Shown one piece after another: positions 1 through 6,613 of a DNA stretch of 9,531 nucleotides (its first letter is position 1; each line of letters starts with the position of its first letter). The stretch is from positions 1 through 9,531 of the forward strand of contig DMBB01000026.1 of NCBI GenBank assembly GCA_003446295.1, given 5' to 3'. Source of the DNA: Erysipelotrichaceae bacterium (GTDB lineage Bacteria; Bacillota_I; Bacilli_A; Erysipelotrichales; Erysipelotrichaceae). The position numbers and the translations under genes are program-made. The notes beneath the pieces are model-generated. The model saw only the letters and a program-made list of their open reading frames with translations, ran no database searches and was not told where the DNA came from.

Positions 1-229
1 AGTTCGCGATGGACTTCTTAGCCTTTGTGATGACCGGCTTCTGACCGGCGATCTGTGTCATTTCAGCTACTGCATCTTCCAGAAGCTTCGGGTTAGCGAT
101 CGCATCGCCTACACCCATGTTCAGGACGACTTTTTCAAGTCTCGGAGCCTGCATCGGTGTTGTGTAGTTGAACTGTTTGATCAGGGCAGGTTTGACTGTC
201 TCTCTGTATTTTTCTTCAAGACGATTCAT
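1..229 (-). CDS. rplE: 50S ribosomal protein L5 (partial, 5' part only)
   Basis: Large-subunit protein that binds 5S rRNA in the central protuberance and contacts the P-site tRNA. The window holds the first 76 codons; the rest runs off the left edge. The translated start [16 protein letters not shown], then [11 protein letters not shown] and the [15 protein letters not shown] stretch, are typical of bacterial L5, which is usually about 180 residues. The start ATG (227-229) overlaps the TAA stop of rplX by one base (TAATG), so translation is probably coupled to L24. It follows rplN-rplX, as in the spc operon of most bacteria. The identification is secure; the missing 3' end is only an effect of the window boundary. 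Confidence 0.96.
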   Translation of the reverse strand, partial: MNRLEEKYRETVKPALIKQFNYTTPMQAPRLEKVVLNMGVGDAIANPKLLEDAVAEMTQIAGQKPVITKAKKSIAN

Positions 230-549
230 TACTTCTTATCCTCCTTGATCTCATTTCCGGTCTTCTTGTTATAACGGACCTTGTCTTTGCCGGTTCCTTT
301 ATAACCTACACGACCAGCCTGCTTTGCTTTTGTATCATAGATCATGACATTGCTGACATGAATCGGCGCTTCAGTCTCGACGATTCCGCCTTCAGGATTT
401 TCCTGGCTAGGCTTCAGAGCCTTCTTGACCATATTGACGCCTTCGACGATGACACGGTTGCTTCTGGGAGAAACAGCTGTGACTTCACCGATTGTTCCTT
501 TGTAATGGCCGCTGATGACCATTACTGTATCACCTGTTTTAATTTTCAT
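229..549 (-). CDS. rplX: 50S ribosomal protein L24
   Basis: Assembly-initiating protein of the large subunit that binds the 5' domain of 23S rRNA. The 106-residue product begins [20 protein letters not shown], a KOW motif over about residues 3-30, and continues with [21 protein letters not shown], a highly conserved L24 block. It ends in a lysine-rich tail. Length is normal for the family. The start is supported by an AAAGGAG site 8-9 bases upstream. It lies 16 bases after the rplN stop and overlaps the rplE start by one base, so it belongs to the single ribosomal protein transcript. Confidence 0.98.
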   Translation of the reverse strand: MKIKTGDTVMVISGHYKGTIGEVTAVSPRSNRVIVEGVNMVKKALKPSQENPEGGIVETEAPIHVSNVMIYDTKAKQAGRVGYKGTGKDKVRYNKKTGNEIKEDKK

Positions 550-565
550 ATGTCCGGCTCCTTTC

Positions 566-934
566 TTACAGAACTTCCGGAGCCAGTGACACGATCTTCA
601 TATATCCTTTGTCACGAAGCTCTCTGGCAACAGGGCCGAAAATACGTGTTCCGACCGGTGTCAAGTCCTCTTTAATGATAACTGCAGCATTATCATCGAA
701 TTTGATATAGCTGCCATTGTCACGGCGCAGACCGTAAGCAGTACGTACGATAACGCACTTGACGACCTGGCCCTGCTTGACGCTTCCGTTCGGAAGTGCC
801 TTCTTTACTGAGCAGACGACAACATCACCAATGGTAGCGCTCTTTCTCCGGCTGCCGCCCAGGCAGCGGATGACGAGCAGTTCCTTCGCACCGGTATTGT
901 CAGCGACTCTCAATCTGCTTTCATTCTGAATCAT
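566..934 (-). CDS. rplN: 50S ribosomal protein L14
   Basis: Large-subunit protein that binds 23S rRNA near the subunit interface and contributes to inter-subunit bridges. The 122-residue length is the family norm. Residues 1-28 ([18 protein letters not shown] and onward) and the C-terminal [23 protein letters not shown] segment are diagnostic. The frame stays open 14 codons further upstream to an ATG at 976, but that start would overlap rpsQ and lacks homology. The ATG at 934 has a strong AGGAGGAG site 8 bases before it and gives the canonical N-terminus, so it was chosen. It opens the spc-type half of the cluster, 19 bases after rpsQ, with no visible terminator or promoter between. Confidence 0.97.
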   Translation of the reverse strand: MIQNESRLRVADNTGAKELLVIRCLGGSRRKSATIGDVVVCSVKKALPNGSVKQGQVVKCVIVRTAYGLRRDNGSYIKFDDNAAVIIKEDLTPVGTRIFGPVARELRDKGYMKIVSLAPEVL

Positions 935-953
935 TGCTTTCTCCTCCTGGTGT

Positions 954-1217
954 TTAAAGAACAACTGCCTTTTCAACGATACGGACGAGACGGAAATGCT
1001 TGTCCTTGCTGAGAGGTCTTGTTTCCATGATCTCTACTGTATCGCCAACATGTGCTTCATTGTTTTCGTCATGTACCTTGAATTTGTTGGAATATTTTAC
1101 CTGTCTGCCATATAAAGGATGGCTCATTTTGGTTTCGATCCTTACAACGACTGTCTTGTCCATTTTGTCGGACACGACTACGCCGCGCAATACCTTACGG
1201 TTATTTCTTTCTTCCAT
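954..1217 (-). CDS. rpsQ: 30S ribosomal protein S17
   Basis: Primary binder of the 5' domain of 16S rRNA and needed for small-subunit assembly. The 87-residue product starts [20 protein letters not shown] and carries the conserved OB-fold segment [19 protein letters not shown] and the [15 protein letters not shown] signature. Two in-frame ATGs compete. The one at 1223 sits only 2 bases after GGAGG, too close for normal initiation, while the ATG at 1217 is spaced 8 bases from it and matches the usual start of S17 (M-x-ER-N-x-RK). The second is therefore annotated. It sits 14 bases after rpmC within the operon. Confidence 0.96.
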   Translation of the reverse strand: MEERNNRKVLRGVVVSDKMDKTVVVRIETKMSHPLYGRQVKYSNKFKVHDENNEAHVGDTVEIMETRPLSKDKHFRLVRIVEKAVVL

Positions 1218-1231
1218 ATCCATGCCCTCCT

Positions 1232-1435
1232 TTATTTAGCCTCTTTGGCCATCTCACGCTCTGTGAGGACAGTCTTGATTCTGGCGATCGTCTTACGAAC
1301 ATCCTTCATGCGTGCCGGATTCTCCAGAGAACCGGTAGCCTGTGCAAAGCGGAGTCCGTAGAGTTCTTCAGTCAGACTTGTGATCTGCTTGTTGAGCTCA
1401 TCATTGCTCATATCTCTGATTTCTTTAACGTTCAT
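1232..1435 (-). CDS. rpmC: 50S ribosomal protein L29
   Basis: Small two-helix protein at the polypeptide exit tunnel, next to L23 and the docking site for nascent-chain factors. The 67-residue product has the family pattern: an N-terminal [18 protein letters not shown] helix, the [28 protein letters not shown] core and a short basic tail. The start ATG lies 3 bases after the rplP stop. Unlike its neighbours it lacks a strong Shine-Dalgarno: only a GCAGG-type match inside the end of rplP is visible. Translation therefore probably depends on ribosomes finishing L16. Confidence 0.97.
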   Translation of the reverse strand: MNVKEIRDMSNDELNKQITSLTEELYGLRFAQATGSLENPARMKDVRKTIARIKTVLTEREMAKEAK

Positions 1436-1438
1436 AGC

Positions 1439-1855
1439 TTACTTTACCTGCTCTCTCTTGATAAAGCGTGTTTTGACGCAAAGCTTGTTCGCTGCAAGTC
1501 TTAAAGCTTCGCGAGCTACTTCTTCGCTAACACCACCGATTTCAAACATGATACGGCCTGCCTGTACAACTGCTACCCAGTGATCAGGAGCACCTTTACC
1601 GGAACCCATACGTACTTCAAGAGGCTTCTTTGTTTTAGCCAGCTGCGGGAAGATCTTGATCCAGACTTTACCGCCACGGTCCATATAACGTGTCATTGCA
1701 ACACGGGCAGCCTCGATCTGAGCACTGCTTACATATCCGCCCTCATCTGCTACGATACCGTAATCGCCGAATGCGAGTTCACGGCCAGCCTTAGCTCTGC
1801 CTTCGTAGCTGATACGATGAGGTCTTCTGTATTTTGTTCTGTTAGGCATCAACAT
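1439..1855 (-). CDS. rplP: 50S ribosomal protein L16
   Basis: Late-assembling large-subunit protein near the A-site tRNA and the peptidyl transferase centre. The 138-residue product begins [14 protein letters not shown] and contains [20 protein letters not shown] and [18 protein letters not shown], both family signatures. It ends slightly shorter than the roughly 144-residue Bacillus protein. The ATG at 1855 is 2 bases after the rpsC stop, with an AAGGAGGT site buried in the last rpsC codons about 12 bases before the start. A second in-frame ATG two codons later is possible, but the MLMP start is the conserved one. Confidence 0.98.
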   Translation of the reverse strand: MLMPNRTKYRRPHRISYEGRAKAGRELAFGDYGIVADEGGYVSSAQIEAARVAMTRYMDRGGKVWIKIFPQLAKTKKPLEVRMGSGKGAPDHWVAVVQAGRIMFEIGGVSEEVAREALRLAANKLCVKTRFIKREQVK

Positions 1856-1857
1856 AA

Positions 1858-2673
1858 TTACTCGTTACCTCCTTCTGCAGCAGGTGCCGGAGCAGCCGGA
1901 CGCTGCTGTGCATTTGCTGCATTGCGGCGGTCGCCACGGGAGTTGTTTCTTCTGTCACGGTTGCCGCGGCCGGTTCTGCGGTCGCCTCTTGCCGGACGGG
2001 AAGGAGCCTCAGGTTCTTTGACCATCTGTCCCGGGAGAACTTCGCCACGGCAGATCCAGACTTTAACGCCGATCTTGCCGTATGTTGTATGTGCTTCAGC
2101 ATGCGCATAGTCGATATCGCTGCGCAGTGTATGAAGAGGAACGACACCCTGTGAATATCCCTCGTCACGAGCGATTTCTGCACCGCCCAGACGGCCGGAT
2201 GCCAGAGTCTTGATTCCCTTTGCGCCGGAACGCATTGTCTGCTGAATTGCTTTCTTCTGAGCAATACGGAAGGACTGACGAGCTTCCAGCTGTTCGCAGA
2301 TCTTGCGTGCAACCAGAGTTGCATCCAGATCAGGATTAGCTACAGGAAGAACTTCGATCTTGATTGCCTTGCCGTTTGTCAGCTTTGTCAGGTCAGCCTT
2401 CAGGCTTTCCATCTTATCTTTGCCGGCAGCGTCTTTTCCTACCATTGCACCCGGACGTGCGCAGCGAACCAGGATCTTGGCATCCTGCTTGCCTGTACGT
2501 TCGATTTCAATGCGGGAAACATATGCATCCTTCAGCTTTTCGCCGAGGAATTTACGAATTTTGACATCTTCGTTCAGAAGATCTCCATAATCAGCTTTTT
2601 CTGCATACCATCTGGACTCCCAGTCACGGATGACACCAACACGCAGACCAATCGGGCTAACTTTCTGTCCCAT
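1858..2673 (-). CDS. rpsC: 30S ribosomal protein S3, with long basic/Ala-Pro C-terminal tail
   Basis: Small-subunit head protein at the mRNA entry channel, contributing to mRNA helicase activity. The first 220 residues match bacterial S3: [23 protein letters not shown] at the start, [31 protein letters not shown] in the C-terminal domain and [16 protein letters not shown] near residue 215. Two things are unusual. The KH loop, normally IGKGG, reads [10 protein letters not shown] at residues 78-87, with about four extra residues and no GxxG. The product is 271 residues rather than about 218: residues 221-271 form a low-complexity tail with RGDRR repeats, then an Ala/Pro/Gln stretch, probably disordered. 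GGGAGG lies 11 bases before the start, just after rplV. Identity is secure; the tail's role is unknown. Confidence 0.97.
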   Translation of the reverse strand: MGQKVSPIGLRVGVIRDWESRWYAEKADYGDLLNEDVKIRKFLGEKLKDAYVSRIEIERTGKQDAKILVRCARPGAMVGKDAAGKDKMESLKADLTKLTNGKAIKIEVLPVANPDLDATLVARKICEQLEARQSFRIAQKKAIQQTMRSGAKGIKTLASGRLGGAEIARDEGYSQGVVPLHTLRSDIDYAHAEAHTTYGKIGVKVWICRGEVLPGQMVKEPEAPSRPARGDRRTGRGNRDRRNNSRGDRRNAANAQQRPAAPAPAAEGGNE

Positions 2674-2690
2674 ATTTCGATCTTCCTCCC

Positions 2691-3026
2691 TTATCTCTCG
2701 TCAGAGACCACAACAGTGATGTGGCTCGTTCTCTTAAGAATCTGTGATGCGCTTCCCTTTGCACGAGGCATGAAACGCTTCAGTGTGATACCCTCGTCTG
2801 CATAGCATGCTTTGACATACAGTGCATCATGATTGAGGTTGAAGTTGTGCGTTGCATTTGCTGCAGCGGATTTTACGACTTTTGCGATCGCATTGGATGC
2901 ATGGTTCGGTGTGAACTGCAGGATCGCAAGAGCTTCGTCTACATTCTTGCCGCGGATCGTATCCAGTACAAGACGTACTTTACGGGGAGTGTAACGAACT
3001 GTTTTTGCTGTTGCTTTAACGTCCAT
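2691..3026 (-). CDS. rplV: 50S ribosomal protein L22
   Basis: Early-assembly protein whose extended beta-hairpin lines the nascent peptide exit tunnel. The 111-residue product has the expected layout: an N-terminal globular part with [26 protein letters not shown], then the hairpin region around residues 80-95 ([19 protein letters not shown]), which lies at the tunnel constriction and is where macrolide resistance changes occur in other bacteria. No insertion or deletion is evident there. A strong GGAGGAG site precedes the ATG, and the gene follows rpsS by 14 bases. Confidence 0.98.
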   Translation of the reverse strand: MDVKATAKTVRYTPRKVRLVLDTIRGKNVDEALAILQFTPNHASNAIAKVVKSAAANATHNFNLNHDALYVKACYADEGITLKRFMPRAKGSASQILKRTSHITVVVSDER

Positions 3027-3040
3027 CTGTTTTCTCCTCC

Positions 3041-3319
3041 TTATCCCTTACGATCGGTCTTGTTATCACCGTGACCGCCGTATTTACGTGTCGGTGCAAA
3101 TTCACCGAGTTTATGTCCGACCATATCTTCTGTTACATAGACCGGGATGTGCTCCTTGCCGTTGTAAACAGCGAATGTGTGTTCCACGAAGCTCGGGAAG
3201 ATCACTGAACGGCGGGACCATGTCTTGATGACTTCTTTCTTGTTGGACGCATTCAGTGCTTCAACCTTTTTCATCAGGTATTCATCACAGAACGGGCCTT
3301 TTTTAATGCTTCTTGACAT
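3041..3319 (-). CDS. rpsS: 30S ribosomal protein S19
   Basis: Small-subunit head protein that pairs with S13 and contacts 16S rRNA and the large subunit. The 92-residue product is canonical in length and sequence: [20 protein letters not shown] at the start, [31 protein letters not shown] in the middle and [19 protein letters not shown] near the end. AAAGGAGA lies about 9 bases before the start. The preceding rplB stop is 19 bases upstream. A second ATG closer to the Shine-Dalgarno is out of frame and was ignored. Confidence 0.98.
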   Translation of the reverse strand: MSRSIKKGPFCDEYLMKKVEALNASNKKEVIKTWSRRSVIFPSFVEHTFAVYNGKEHIPVYVTEDMVGHKLGEFAPTRKYGGHGDNKTDRKG

Positions 3320-3338
3320 TTTTCATCTCTCCTTTCAG

Positions 3339-4172
3339 TTACTTGCTCTTCCTTCTTGTCATGATAAGAGCGTCGGATGCCTTCTTATGTTTACGTGTCT
3401 TAACACCCATAGCTTTCTTGCCCCAAGGTGTCATAGGAGACTTACGTCCGATAGGAGTGCGGCCCTCACCACCGCCGTGCGGATGGTCAACAGGGTTCAT
3501 CGCGGAACCACGGACTGTCGGACGGATACCCATCCATCTTGTACGGCCTGCTTTACCGAGGCTGACAAGGTTATAGTCTTCATTGCCGACGATACCGATC
3601 GTAGCGCGGCAGTTATTGCGGACCTTGCGGACTTCACCGGAGCTCAGACGCAGTGTTGCGTACGGGCCGTCGAAGCCGAGGATCTGTGCGGAGCAGCCAG
3701 CAGCTCTTGCCATCTGTCCGCCCTTGCCAGGTACCAGTTCAACGTTGTGAACGAATGTACCTTCAGGGATGTTCTTGAGTTCCATAGCATTTCCGACCTT
3801 AATGTCTGCTGCAGGTCCGGAAATGATTTTCTGTCCGACATTCAGCTGCTGCGGGCAGATGATGTAACGCTTTTCACCATCCAGATAGTTGATCAGAGCG
3901 ATGTTTGCATTACGGTTAGGATCGTACTCGATTGAAGCTACGATTCCTTCAATACCGTCCTTATTTCTCTTGAAATCGATGATTCTGTACTTCTGTTTGG
4001 CACCGCCACCCTGATGTCTTGTTGTGATGCGGCCTGTATTGCCGCGTCCGCCATGCTTTTTCTTGGGTTCCAGCAGGCTCTTTTCAGGAGTGGACTTTGT
4101 GATCCGATCGTTTGCCAGGGTGCTCATGTTGCGGCGCCCGTTGGTCGTCGGCTTATATTTTTTGATTGCCAT
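3339..4172 (-). CDS. rplB: 50S ribosomal protein L2
   Basis: One of the most conserved large-subunit proteins; it binds 23S rRNA near the peptidyl transferase centre and is needed for subunit association. The 277-residue length is normal. The N-terminal [16 protein letters not shown] is the form typical of Bacillota. Residues 40-60 hold the basic [20 protein letters not shown] loop. The C-terminal [17 protein letters not shown] block (about 226-242) contains His230, which corresponds to the functionally important His229 of E. coli. An AAAGGAAA site precedes the ATG. It is separated from rplW by 62 bases, the largest gap in the operon. Confidence 0.99.
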   Translation of the reverse strand: MAIKKYKPTTNGRRNMSTLANDRITKSTPEKSLLEPKKKHGGRGNTGRITTRHQGGGAKQKYRIIDFKRNKDGIEGIVASIEYDPNRNANIALINYLDGEKRYIICPQQLNVGQKIISGPAADIKVGNAMELKNIPEGTFVHNVELVPGKGGQMARAAGCSAQILGFDGPYATLRLSSGEVRKVRNNCRATIGIVGNEDYNLVSLGKAGRTRWMGIRPTVRGSAMNPVDHPHGGGEGRTPIGRKSPMTPWGKKAMGVKTRKHKKASDALIMTRRKSK

Positions 4173-4234
4173 TTTCCTTTACTTTCCTTTCGCATTTATC
4201 CGGAGATAGCGATTTCCTCCGATAGTTGAATCTC
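4173..4234 (-). other. rplW-rplB intergenic gap with a small stem-loop
   Basis: The only sizeable gap in this operon. Read on the minus strand, TATCGGAG (4217-4224) can pair with CTCCGGATA (4197-4205) to give an 8-bp stem with one bulged G and an 11-base loop. There is no U-run after it, so it does not look like an intrinsic terminator. The left arm runs into a GGAGGAAA sequence that resembles a Shine-Dalgarno but has no ATG at a useful distance; the real rplB site (AAAGGAAA) lies further downstream. It could be an mRNA processing or translational control element, or just drift. Confidence 0.4.
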
Positions 4235-4522
4235 TTATACTTCAGGGTACAGGTTGATTTCCTGTCCTTCAGGGAGCGTTACAATTGCTTTGCGCACTGT
4301 ATTTGTCTTGCCGACATAGCGTCCCATTCTCTTTGTCTTTGCATGAACATTGACGATGTTCACTTTGACCGGCGTGATGCCGTAAATTTCTTTGATCGCG
4401 ATAGAAACAGCTGTTTTGTTTGTTCCTTTAGCGACTTCAAATGTTACCTTGTTGCCGTTTTCAGCCAGACCATTTGTTTTTTCTGTAACGATCGGGCGGA
4501 TGATAATCTCACGTGCGTTCAT
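4235..4522 (-). CDS. rplW: 50S ribosomal protein L23
   Basis: Exit-tunnel protein of the large subunit that provides the docking site for trigger factor and the signal recognition particle. The 95-residue product begins MNAREIIIRPIVTEKTNGLAE, with the conserved RPIVTEKT motif, and continues with TVEVAKGTNK-type and IKEIYGITPVKVNIVNVHAKTKR segments typical of the family. The ATG (4520-4522) overlaps the rplD stop by one base (TGATG), and a GGGGAGG site lies about 10 bases upstream inside rplD, so translation is coupled to L4. Confidence 0.98.
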   Translation of the reverse strand: MNAREIIIRPIVTEKTNGLAENGNKVTFEVAKGTNKTAVSIAIKEIYGITPVKVNIVNVHAKTKRMGRYVGKTNTVRKAIVTLPEGQEINLYPEV

Positions 4523-5151
4523 CAGGCAAATACCTCCCCTGCTCTAGCAGCGGCAGCTTCTGTCATGACCAGTCTGTCTGCATTGACAATGTCGTATACA
4601 TTCAGTTCAGCGACGGAAACGACCAGCGCGTTCGGAATGTTGCGCATGGAGATGAATGCGTTGTCATAGTCTTCGGAAGCGTCCGCAACGAACAGTGTCT
4701 TGCGGTCGAAGCCGAATGCATTCAGAAGCGCAACTGCTTTCTTTGTTTTCATTTCAGCGAAGCTCAGATTTTCGATAACTGTCAGTTCGCTGTTTGCAAG
4801 CTTTTCGCTCAGTGCAGAACGGAGTGCAAGTCTTCTGACCTTACGGTTGAGCTTGATTCCGTACTTGCGGGGATGCGGACCGAATGCGATCGCGCCGCCT
4901 CTCCACTGTGTAGCTCTCGTGGAACCCTGACGAGCACGGCCTGTTCCCTTCTGACGGAACGGCTTTTTACCTGTGCCGGAAACGAAAGCTCTTGTCTTTG
5001 TGGAGTGAGTGCCCTGTCTCAGACCTGCCTGGTAAGCCAGGATCGTGTCATAGATAGCCTGCTGATTCGGAACGATTCCGAATACTGCATCATTCAGTTC
5101 GATTGATTTAACAACCGCAGCTGCCTGATTAAATACATCAATCTTGGACAT
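4522..5151 (-). CDS. rplD: 50S ribosomal protein L4
   Basis: Large-subunit protein with an extended loop that reaches into the exit tunnel next to L22. In gamma-proteobacteria L4 also represses its own S10 operon by binding the rpsJ leader. The 209-residue product has the tunnel loop at about residues 62-95 (KKPFRQKGTGRARQGSTRATQWRGG), intact, followed by the conserved NRKVRRLALRSALSEK segment. The C-terminal part is more divergent but of normal length. The ATG overlaps the rplC stop by one base (TAATG), with a GAGGAGGG site 6-7 bases upstream. Whether L4 autoregulates in this organism cannot be read from the sequence. Confidence 0.98.
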   Translation of the reverse strand: MSKIDVFNQAAAVVKSIELNDAVFGIVPNQQAIYDTILAYQAGLRQGTHSTKTRAFVSGTGKKPFRQKGTGRARQGSTRATQWRGGAIAFGPHPRKYGIKLNRKVRRLALRSALSEKLANSELTVIENLSFAEMKTKKAVALLNAFGFDRKTLFVADASEDYDNAFISMRNIPNALVVSVAELNVYDIVNADRLVMTEAAAARAGEVFA

Positions 5152-5843
5152 TATTCACCCTCCTCTGCTGCAGGCGCGTAGGAGATCAGTTCAACTGCCG
5201 GAACAGATTTGACCGGTTTAACTGTTGTCTTGATCTCAACCAGACCCTTGCGGGGACCCGGAACGTTGCCTTTGATCAGGATATATCCTTCTTCAGCATT
5301 TACTTTGATCACTGTCAGATTCTGATTTGTTGTTGTGAATCCACCTTCCTGACCAGGCATCGGTGTATTCTTTTCGATTCTGCCGTTGTTGCGGCCTGTT
5401 GTAGCCAGGGAACCAACGTGTCTGATGTTCTTGGATCCACCATGACTCTTAGGTCCCATATGACCGTTGTTACGAACGATAACGCCGTTGTAACCCTTAC
5501 CCTTGCTCGTGCCTGTAACATCGACGATGTCACCTGCCGCAAAGATGTCTGCTTTTACTTCAGCACCAACTTCAAGTCCGTACAGTTCGTCAGCCTTGAA
5601 TTCGCGGATGTAGTGCTTCGGAGCTGTGTTTGCTTTTTCGCAATGTCCGATAGCCGCTTTTGCAGCGCGGGATGCTTTGACATCTTCATAGCCGAGCTGG
5701 ACAGCTTCATAGCCATCGTTTTCTTTTGTCTTCTTCTGCAGCACAACGTTCGGTTCTACTTCAATCACTGTAACGGGAATCAGTTTTCCTTCTACTGTGA
5801 AGACCTGTGTCATGCCGAGCTTACGTCCTAAGATACCTTTCAT
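5151..5843 (-). CDS. rplC: 50S ribosomal protein L3
   Basis: Early assembly protein; its long loop approaches the peptidyl transferase centre. The 230-residue product begins MKGILGRKLGMTQVF, a clear L3 signature. It has the GTSKGKGYNGVIVRNNGHMGPKSHGG segment (about 111-136) and the loop residue Gln165 in MPGQEGG, equivalent to the glutamine methylated by PrmB in E. coli. It ends with a conserved IKGNVPGPRKGLVEIK block and then an extra Ala/Glu-rich acidic tail of about 20 residues, which makes it a little longer than the Bacillus protein. The Shine-Dalgarno is weak and distant (AAAGGA about 15 bases before ATG), so L3 may rely on coupling to rpsJ, whose stop is 23 bases upstream. Confidence 0.98.
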   Translation of the reverse strand: MKGILGRKLGMTQVFTVEGKLIPVTVIEVEPNVVLQKKTKENDGYEAVQLGYEDVKASRAAKAAIGHCEKANTAPKHYIREFKADELYGLEVGAEVKADIFAAGDIVDVTGTSKGKGYNGVIVRNNGHMGPKSHGGSKNIRHVGSLATTGRNNGRIEKNTPMPGQEGGFTTTNQNLTVIKVNAEEGYILIKGNVPGPRKGLVEIKTTVKPVKSVPAVELISYAPAAEEGE

Positions 5844-5866
5844 CTGTATTCACCCGGTTCCTTTCC

Positions 5867-6178
5867 TTACAGCTTAATCTCGATGTCAACACCGCTGGGC
5901 AGATCCAGTCTGCTCAGAGCGTCGATTGTTTCAGCGCTCGGGCCGATAATCTCAATTAATCTCTTGTGTGTGCGGATCTCGAACTGTTCGCGGGAATCCT
6001 TGTACTTATGAACAGCACGCAGGACTGTAACGACTTCTCTTTCAGTCGGCAGCGGAACAGGTCCGGTGATCTTCTTTGCACCGTGGCTGGCTGCTGTTTC
6101 AACGATCTTTTTGCTTGCAGCATCCAGACTTCTGTTCTCGTAAGCTTTCAAACGAATTCTTACTGAGTTCTTTGCCAT
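5867..6178 (-). CDS. rpsJ: 30S ribosomal protein S10 (first gene of the operon)
   Basis: Small-subunit head protein, also known as the transcription factor NusE, which links NusG and NusB to RNA polymerase in antitermination. The 103-residue product is of standard length: [29 protein letters not shown], then [39 protein letters not shown], ending in [13 protein letters not shown]. The start is fixed by an AAGGAGG site (6187-6193) 8 bases before the ATG. It is the promoter-proximal gene, with a structured leader of about 130 nt before it. Confidence 0.98.
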   Translation of the reverse strand: MAKNSVRIRLKAYENRSLDAASKKIVETAASHGAKKITGPVPLPTEREVVTVLRAVHKYKDSREQFEIRTHKRLIEIIGPSAETIDALSRLDLPSGVDIEIKL

Positions 6179-6311
6179 GAATTTTTCCTCCTTATATTCA
6201 CTCCGTCTTTGCTTTTCCAGACGGATCGCTCCGCGGAAATTCCCCGGTTTTCACGTTATCCGTAGCAACGGCTTTCAGCGTGCCGGCAACCTCCCGCCTC
6301 TACGCGAGTGC
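6179..6311 (-). promoter_or_regulatory. Structured 5' leader of the S10 operon mRNA
   Basis: If transcription starts about 7 bases after the predicted -10 box, the rpsJ mRNA has a leader of roughly 130 nt. Two hairpins can be drawn. The distal one (6244-6286) stacks three helices: CCGG/CCGG, CACG/CGTG with a four-A bulge, and a CCGT-TGCT-ACGG tip. The proximal one (6202-6225) has a 7-bp stem UCCGUCU/AGACGGA with a 10-base loop, ending 8 bases before the Shine-Dalgarno. In gamma-proteobacteria L4 binds the S10 leader; a similar role here is inference from position and structure, since this leader does not visibly resemble the E. coli one. Confidence 0.5.
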
Positions 6312-6317
6312 TTCAAT

Positions 6318-6346
6318 ATAGTAACACCCCTTAATACCTAAATCAA
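6318..6346 (-). promoter_or_regulatory. Predicted promoter of the S10 operon
   Basis: On the minus strand, TTGATT (6341-6346) and TACTAT (6318-6323) are separated by exactly 17 bases, and the -10 box is preceded by TGT, an extended -10 (TGn). A run of A-tracts lies directly upstream. A second, overlapping candidate slightly upstream has TTGAAA (6375-6380) and GATAAA (6353-6358) with a 16-base spacer; in such AT-rich DNA it may be chance. The first is preferred for its spacing and extended -10. Confidence 0.65.
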
Positions 6347-6348
6347 CC

Positions 6349-6422
6349 TTTTTTTATCGGTTTTTTCGCACTTTTTTCAAATTGGTTTTTCGCTCCGGAA
6401 AGTGCCTGTTTTTTCGGTTTTT
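6349..6422 (-). promoter_or_regulatory. A-tract array upstream of the S10 promoter (UP-element-like, probably curved DNA)
   Basis: On the plus strand six T-runs of 5-7 bases occur at 6349-6355, 6361-6366, 6372-6377, 6386-6390, 6409-6414 and 6418-6422. The centres of the first three are about 11 bases apart and the next intervals are near one and two helical turns, with the last closer. Read on the minus strand these are A-tracts beginning 2 bases upstream of the -35 box. Such arrays bend DNA and can bind the RNA polymerase alpha C-terminal domain, as in strong rRNA and ribosomal protein promoters. The function is inferred from position. Confidence 0.5.
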
Positions 6423-6436
6423 ACAAGCGCTTACAT
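6421..6436. promoter_or_regulatory. cre-like site (possible CcpA catabolite control)
   Basis: The minus strand reads ATGTAAGCGCTTGTA. Compared with the Bacillus cre consensus WTGNAANCGNWNNCW it has a single mismatch (T for C near the end), and its core AAGCGCTT is a perfect palindrome. It lies between two divergent promoters, about 100 bases upstream of the fruK -35 box. CcpA sites commonly flank fructose-use genes in Bacillota. Whether it represses, activates or is unused is unknown. Confidence 0.45.
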
Positions 6437-6481
6437 AGCTGAAATCCTACGAAAAACCAAAATTTTTGTGTTTTTTCAGCT
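6437..6481. repeat. AT-rich inverted repeat between the divergent promoters
   Basis: AGCTGAAA (6437-6444) and TTTCAGCT (6474-6481) are perfect 8-bp inverted arms around a 29-base segment that is itself partly self-complementary (GAAAAACC-AAAA against TTTTT-GTG-TTTTTTC). It begins immediately after the cre-like site. Its place between outward-facing promoters argues against a terminator role. It could be a protein binding site or a cruciform-prone spacer. Confidence 0.4.
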
Positions 6482-6490
6482 TTCAGACAT

Positions 6491-6530
6491 CATTTACCGG
6501 GGATACAGCGAGCTCAATATATGGTAAATG
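6491..6530. repeat. Inverted repeat 1 upstream of the fruK promoter
   Basis: CATTTACC (6491-6498) and GGTAAATG (6523-6530) are perfect 8-bp inverted arms separated by 24 bases, a spacing that puts the arms about three helical turns apart. The right arm ends 5 bases before the fruK -35 box. Such paired half-sites are common for repressors or activators; no regulator gene is present in the window to link to it. Confidence 0.45.
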
Positions 6531-6547
6531 CTCAATTGAACGAGCAT
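6528..6547. promoter_or_regulatory. Inverted repeat 2 covering the fruK -35 box (operator candidate)
   Basis: ATGCTC (6528-6533) and GAGCAT (6542-6547) form 6-bp inverted arms with 8 bases between, and the predicted -35 box TTGAAC (6536-6541) lies in the middle. A protein bound here would block RNA polymerase. It shares three bases with inverted repeat 1, so the two could be alternative or cooperative sites. Confidence 0.45.
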
Positions 6548-6564
6548 GCATAAATCAGTATCAT
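6536..6564 (+). promoter_or_regulatory. Predicted promoter of the fruK operon
   Basis: TTGAAC (6536-6541) and TATCAT (6559-6564) are separated by exactly 17 bases; the -10 box matches the sigma-A consensus at five of six positions and the -35 box at four. Transcription would start near 6571, giving a leader of about 43 nt before the fruK ATG. Confidence 0.6.
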
Positions 6565-6613
6565 AATGTTGACGGAACGTGTTCAAGATGCACGTGAAAG
6601 AAGGCTGATAATC

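Noticed and set aside
1842..2324. Minus-strand frame of 160 codons overlapping rpsC in another phase
   Set aside because: rpsC is unmistakable in its own frame; this frame gives no homology and has no suitable start signal.
3177..3935. Plus-strand open frame of about 250 codons opposite rpsS and rplB
   Set aside because: It lies antisense to two certain ribosomal protein genes, has a cysteine-rich composition typical of non-coding frames, resembles no family and has no clear ribosome binding site.
6420..6448. Possible plus-strand promoter with TTTACA as -35
   Set aside because: The sequence 17 bases downstream (AATCCT) is a poor -10 box, and a better promoter lies closer to fruK.
6437..6481. 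The AT-rich inverted repeat as a terminator
   Set aside because: It sits between two outward-facing promoters with no transcript expected to reach it, and its stem is interrupted and low in GC.
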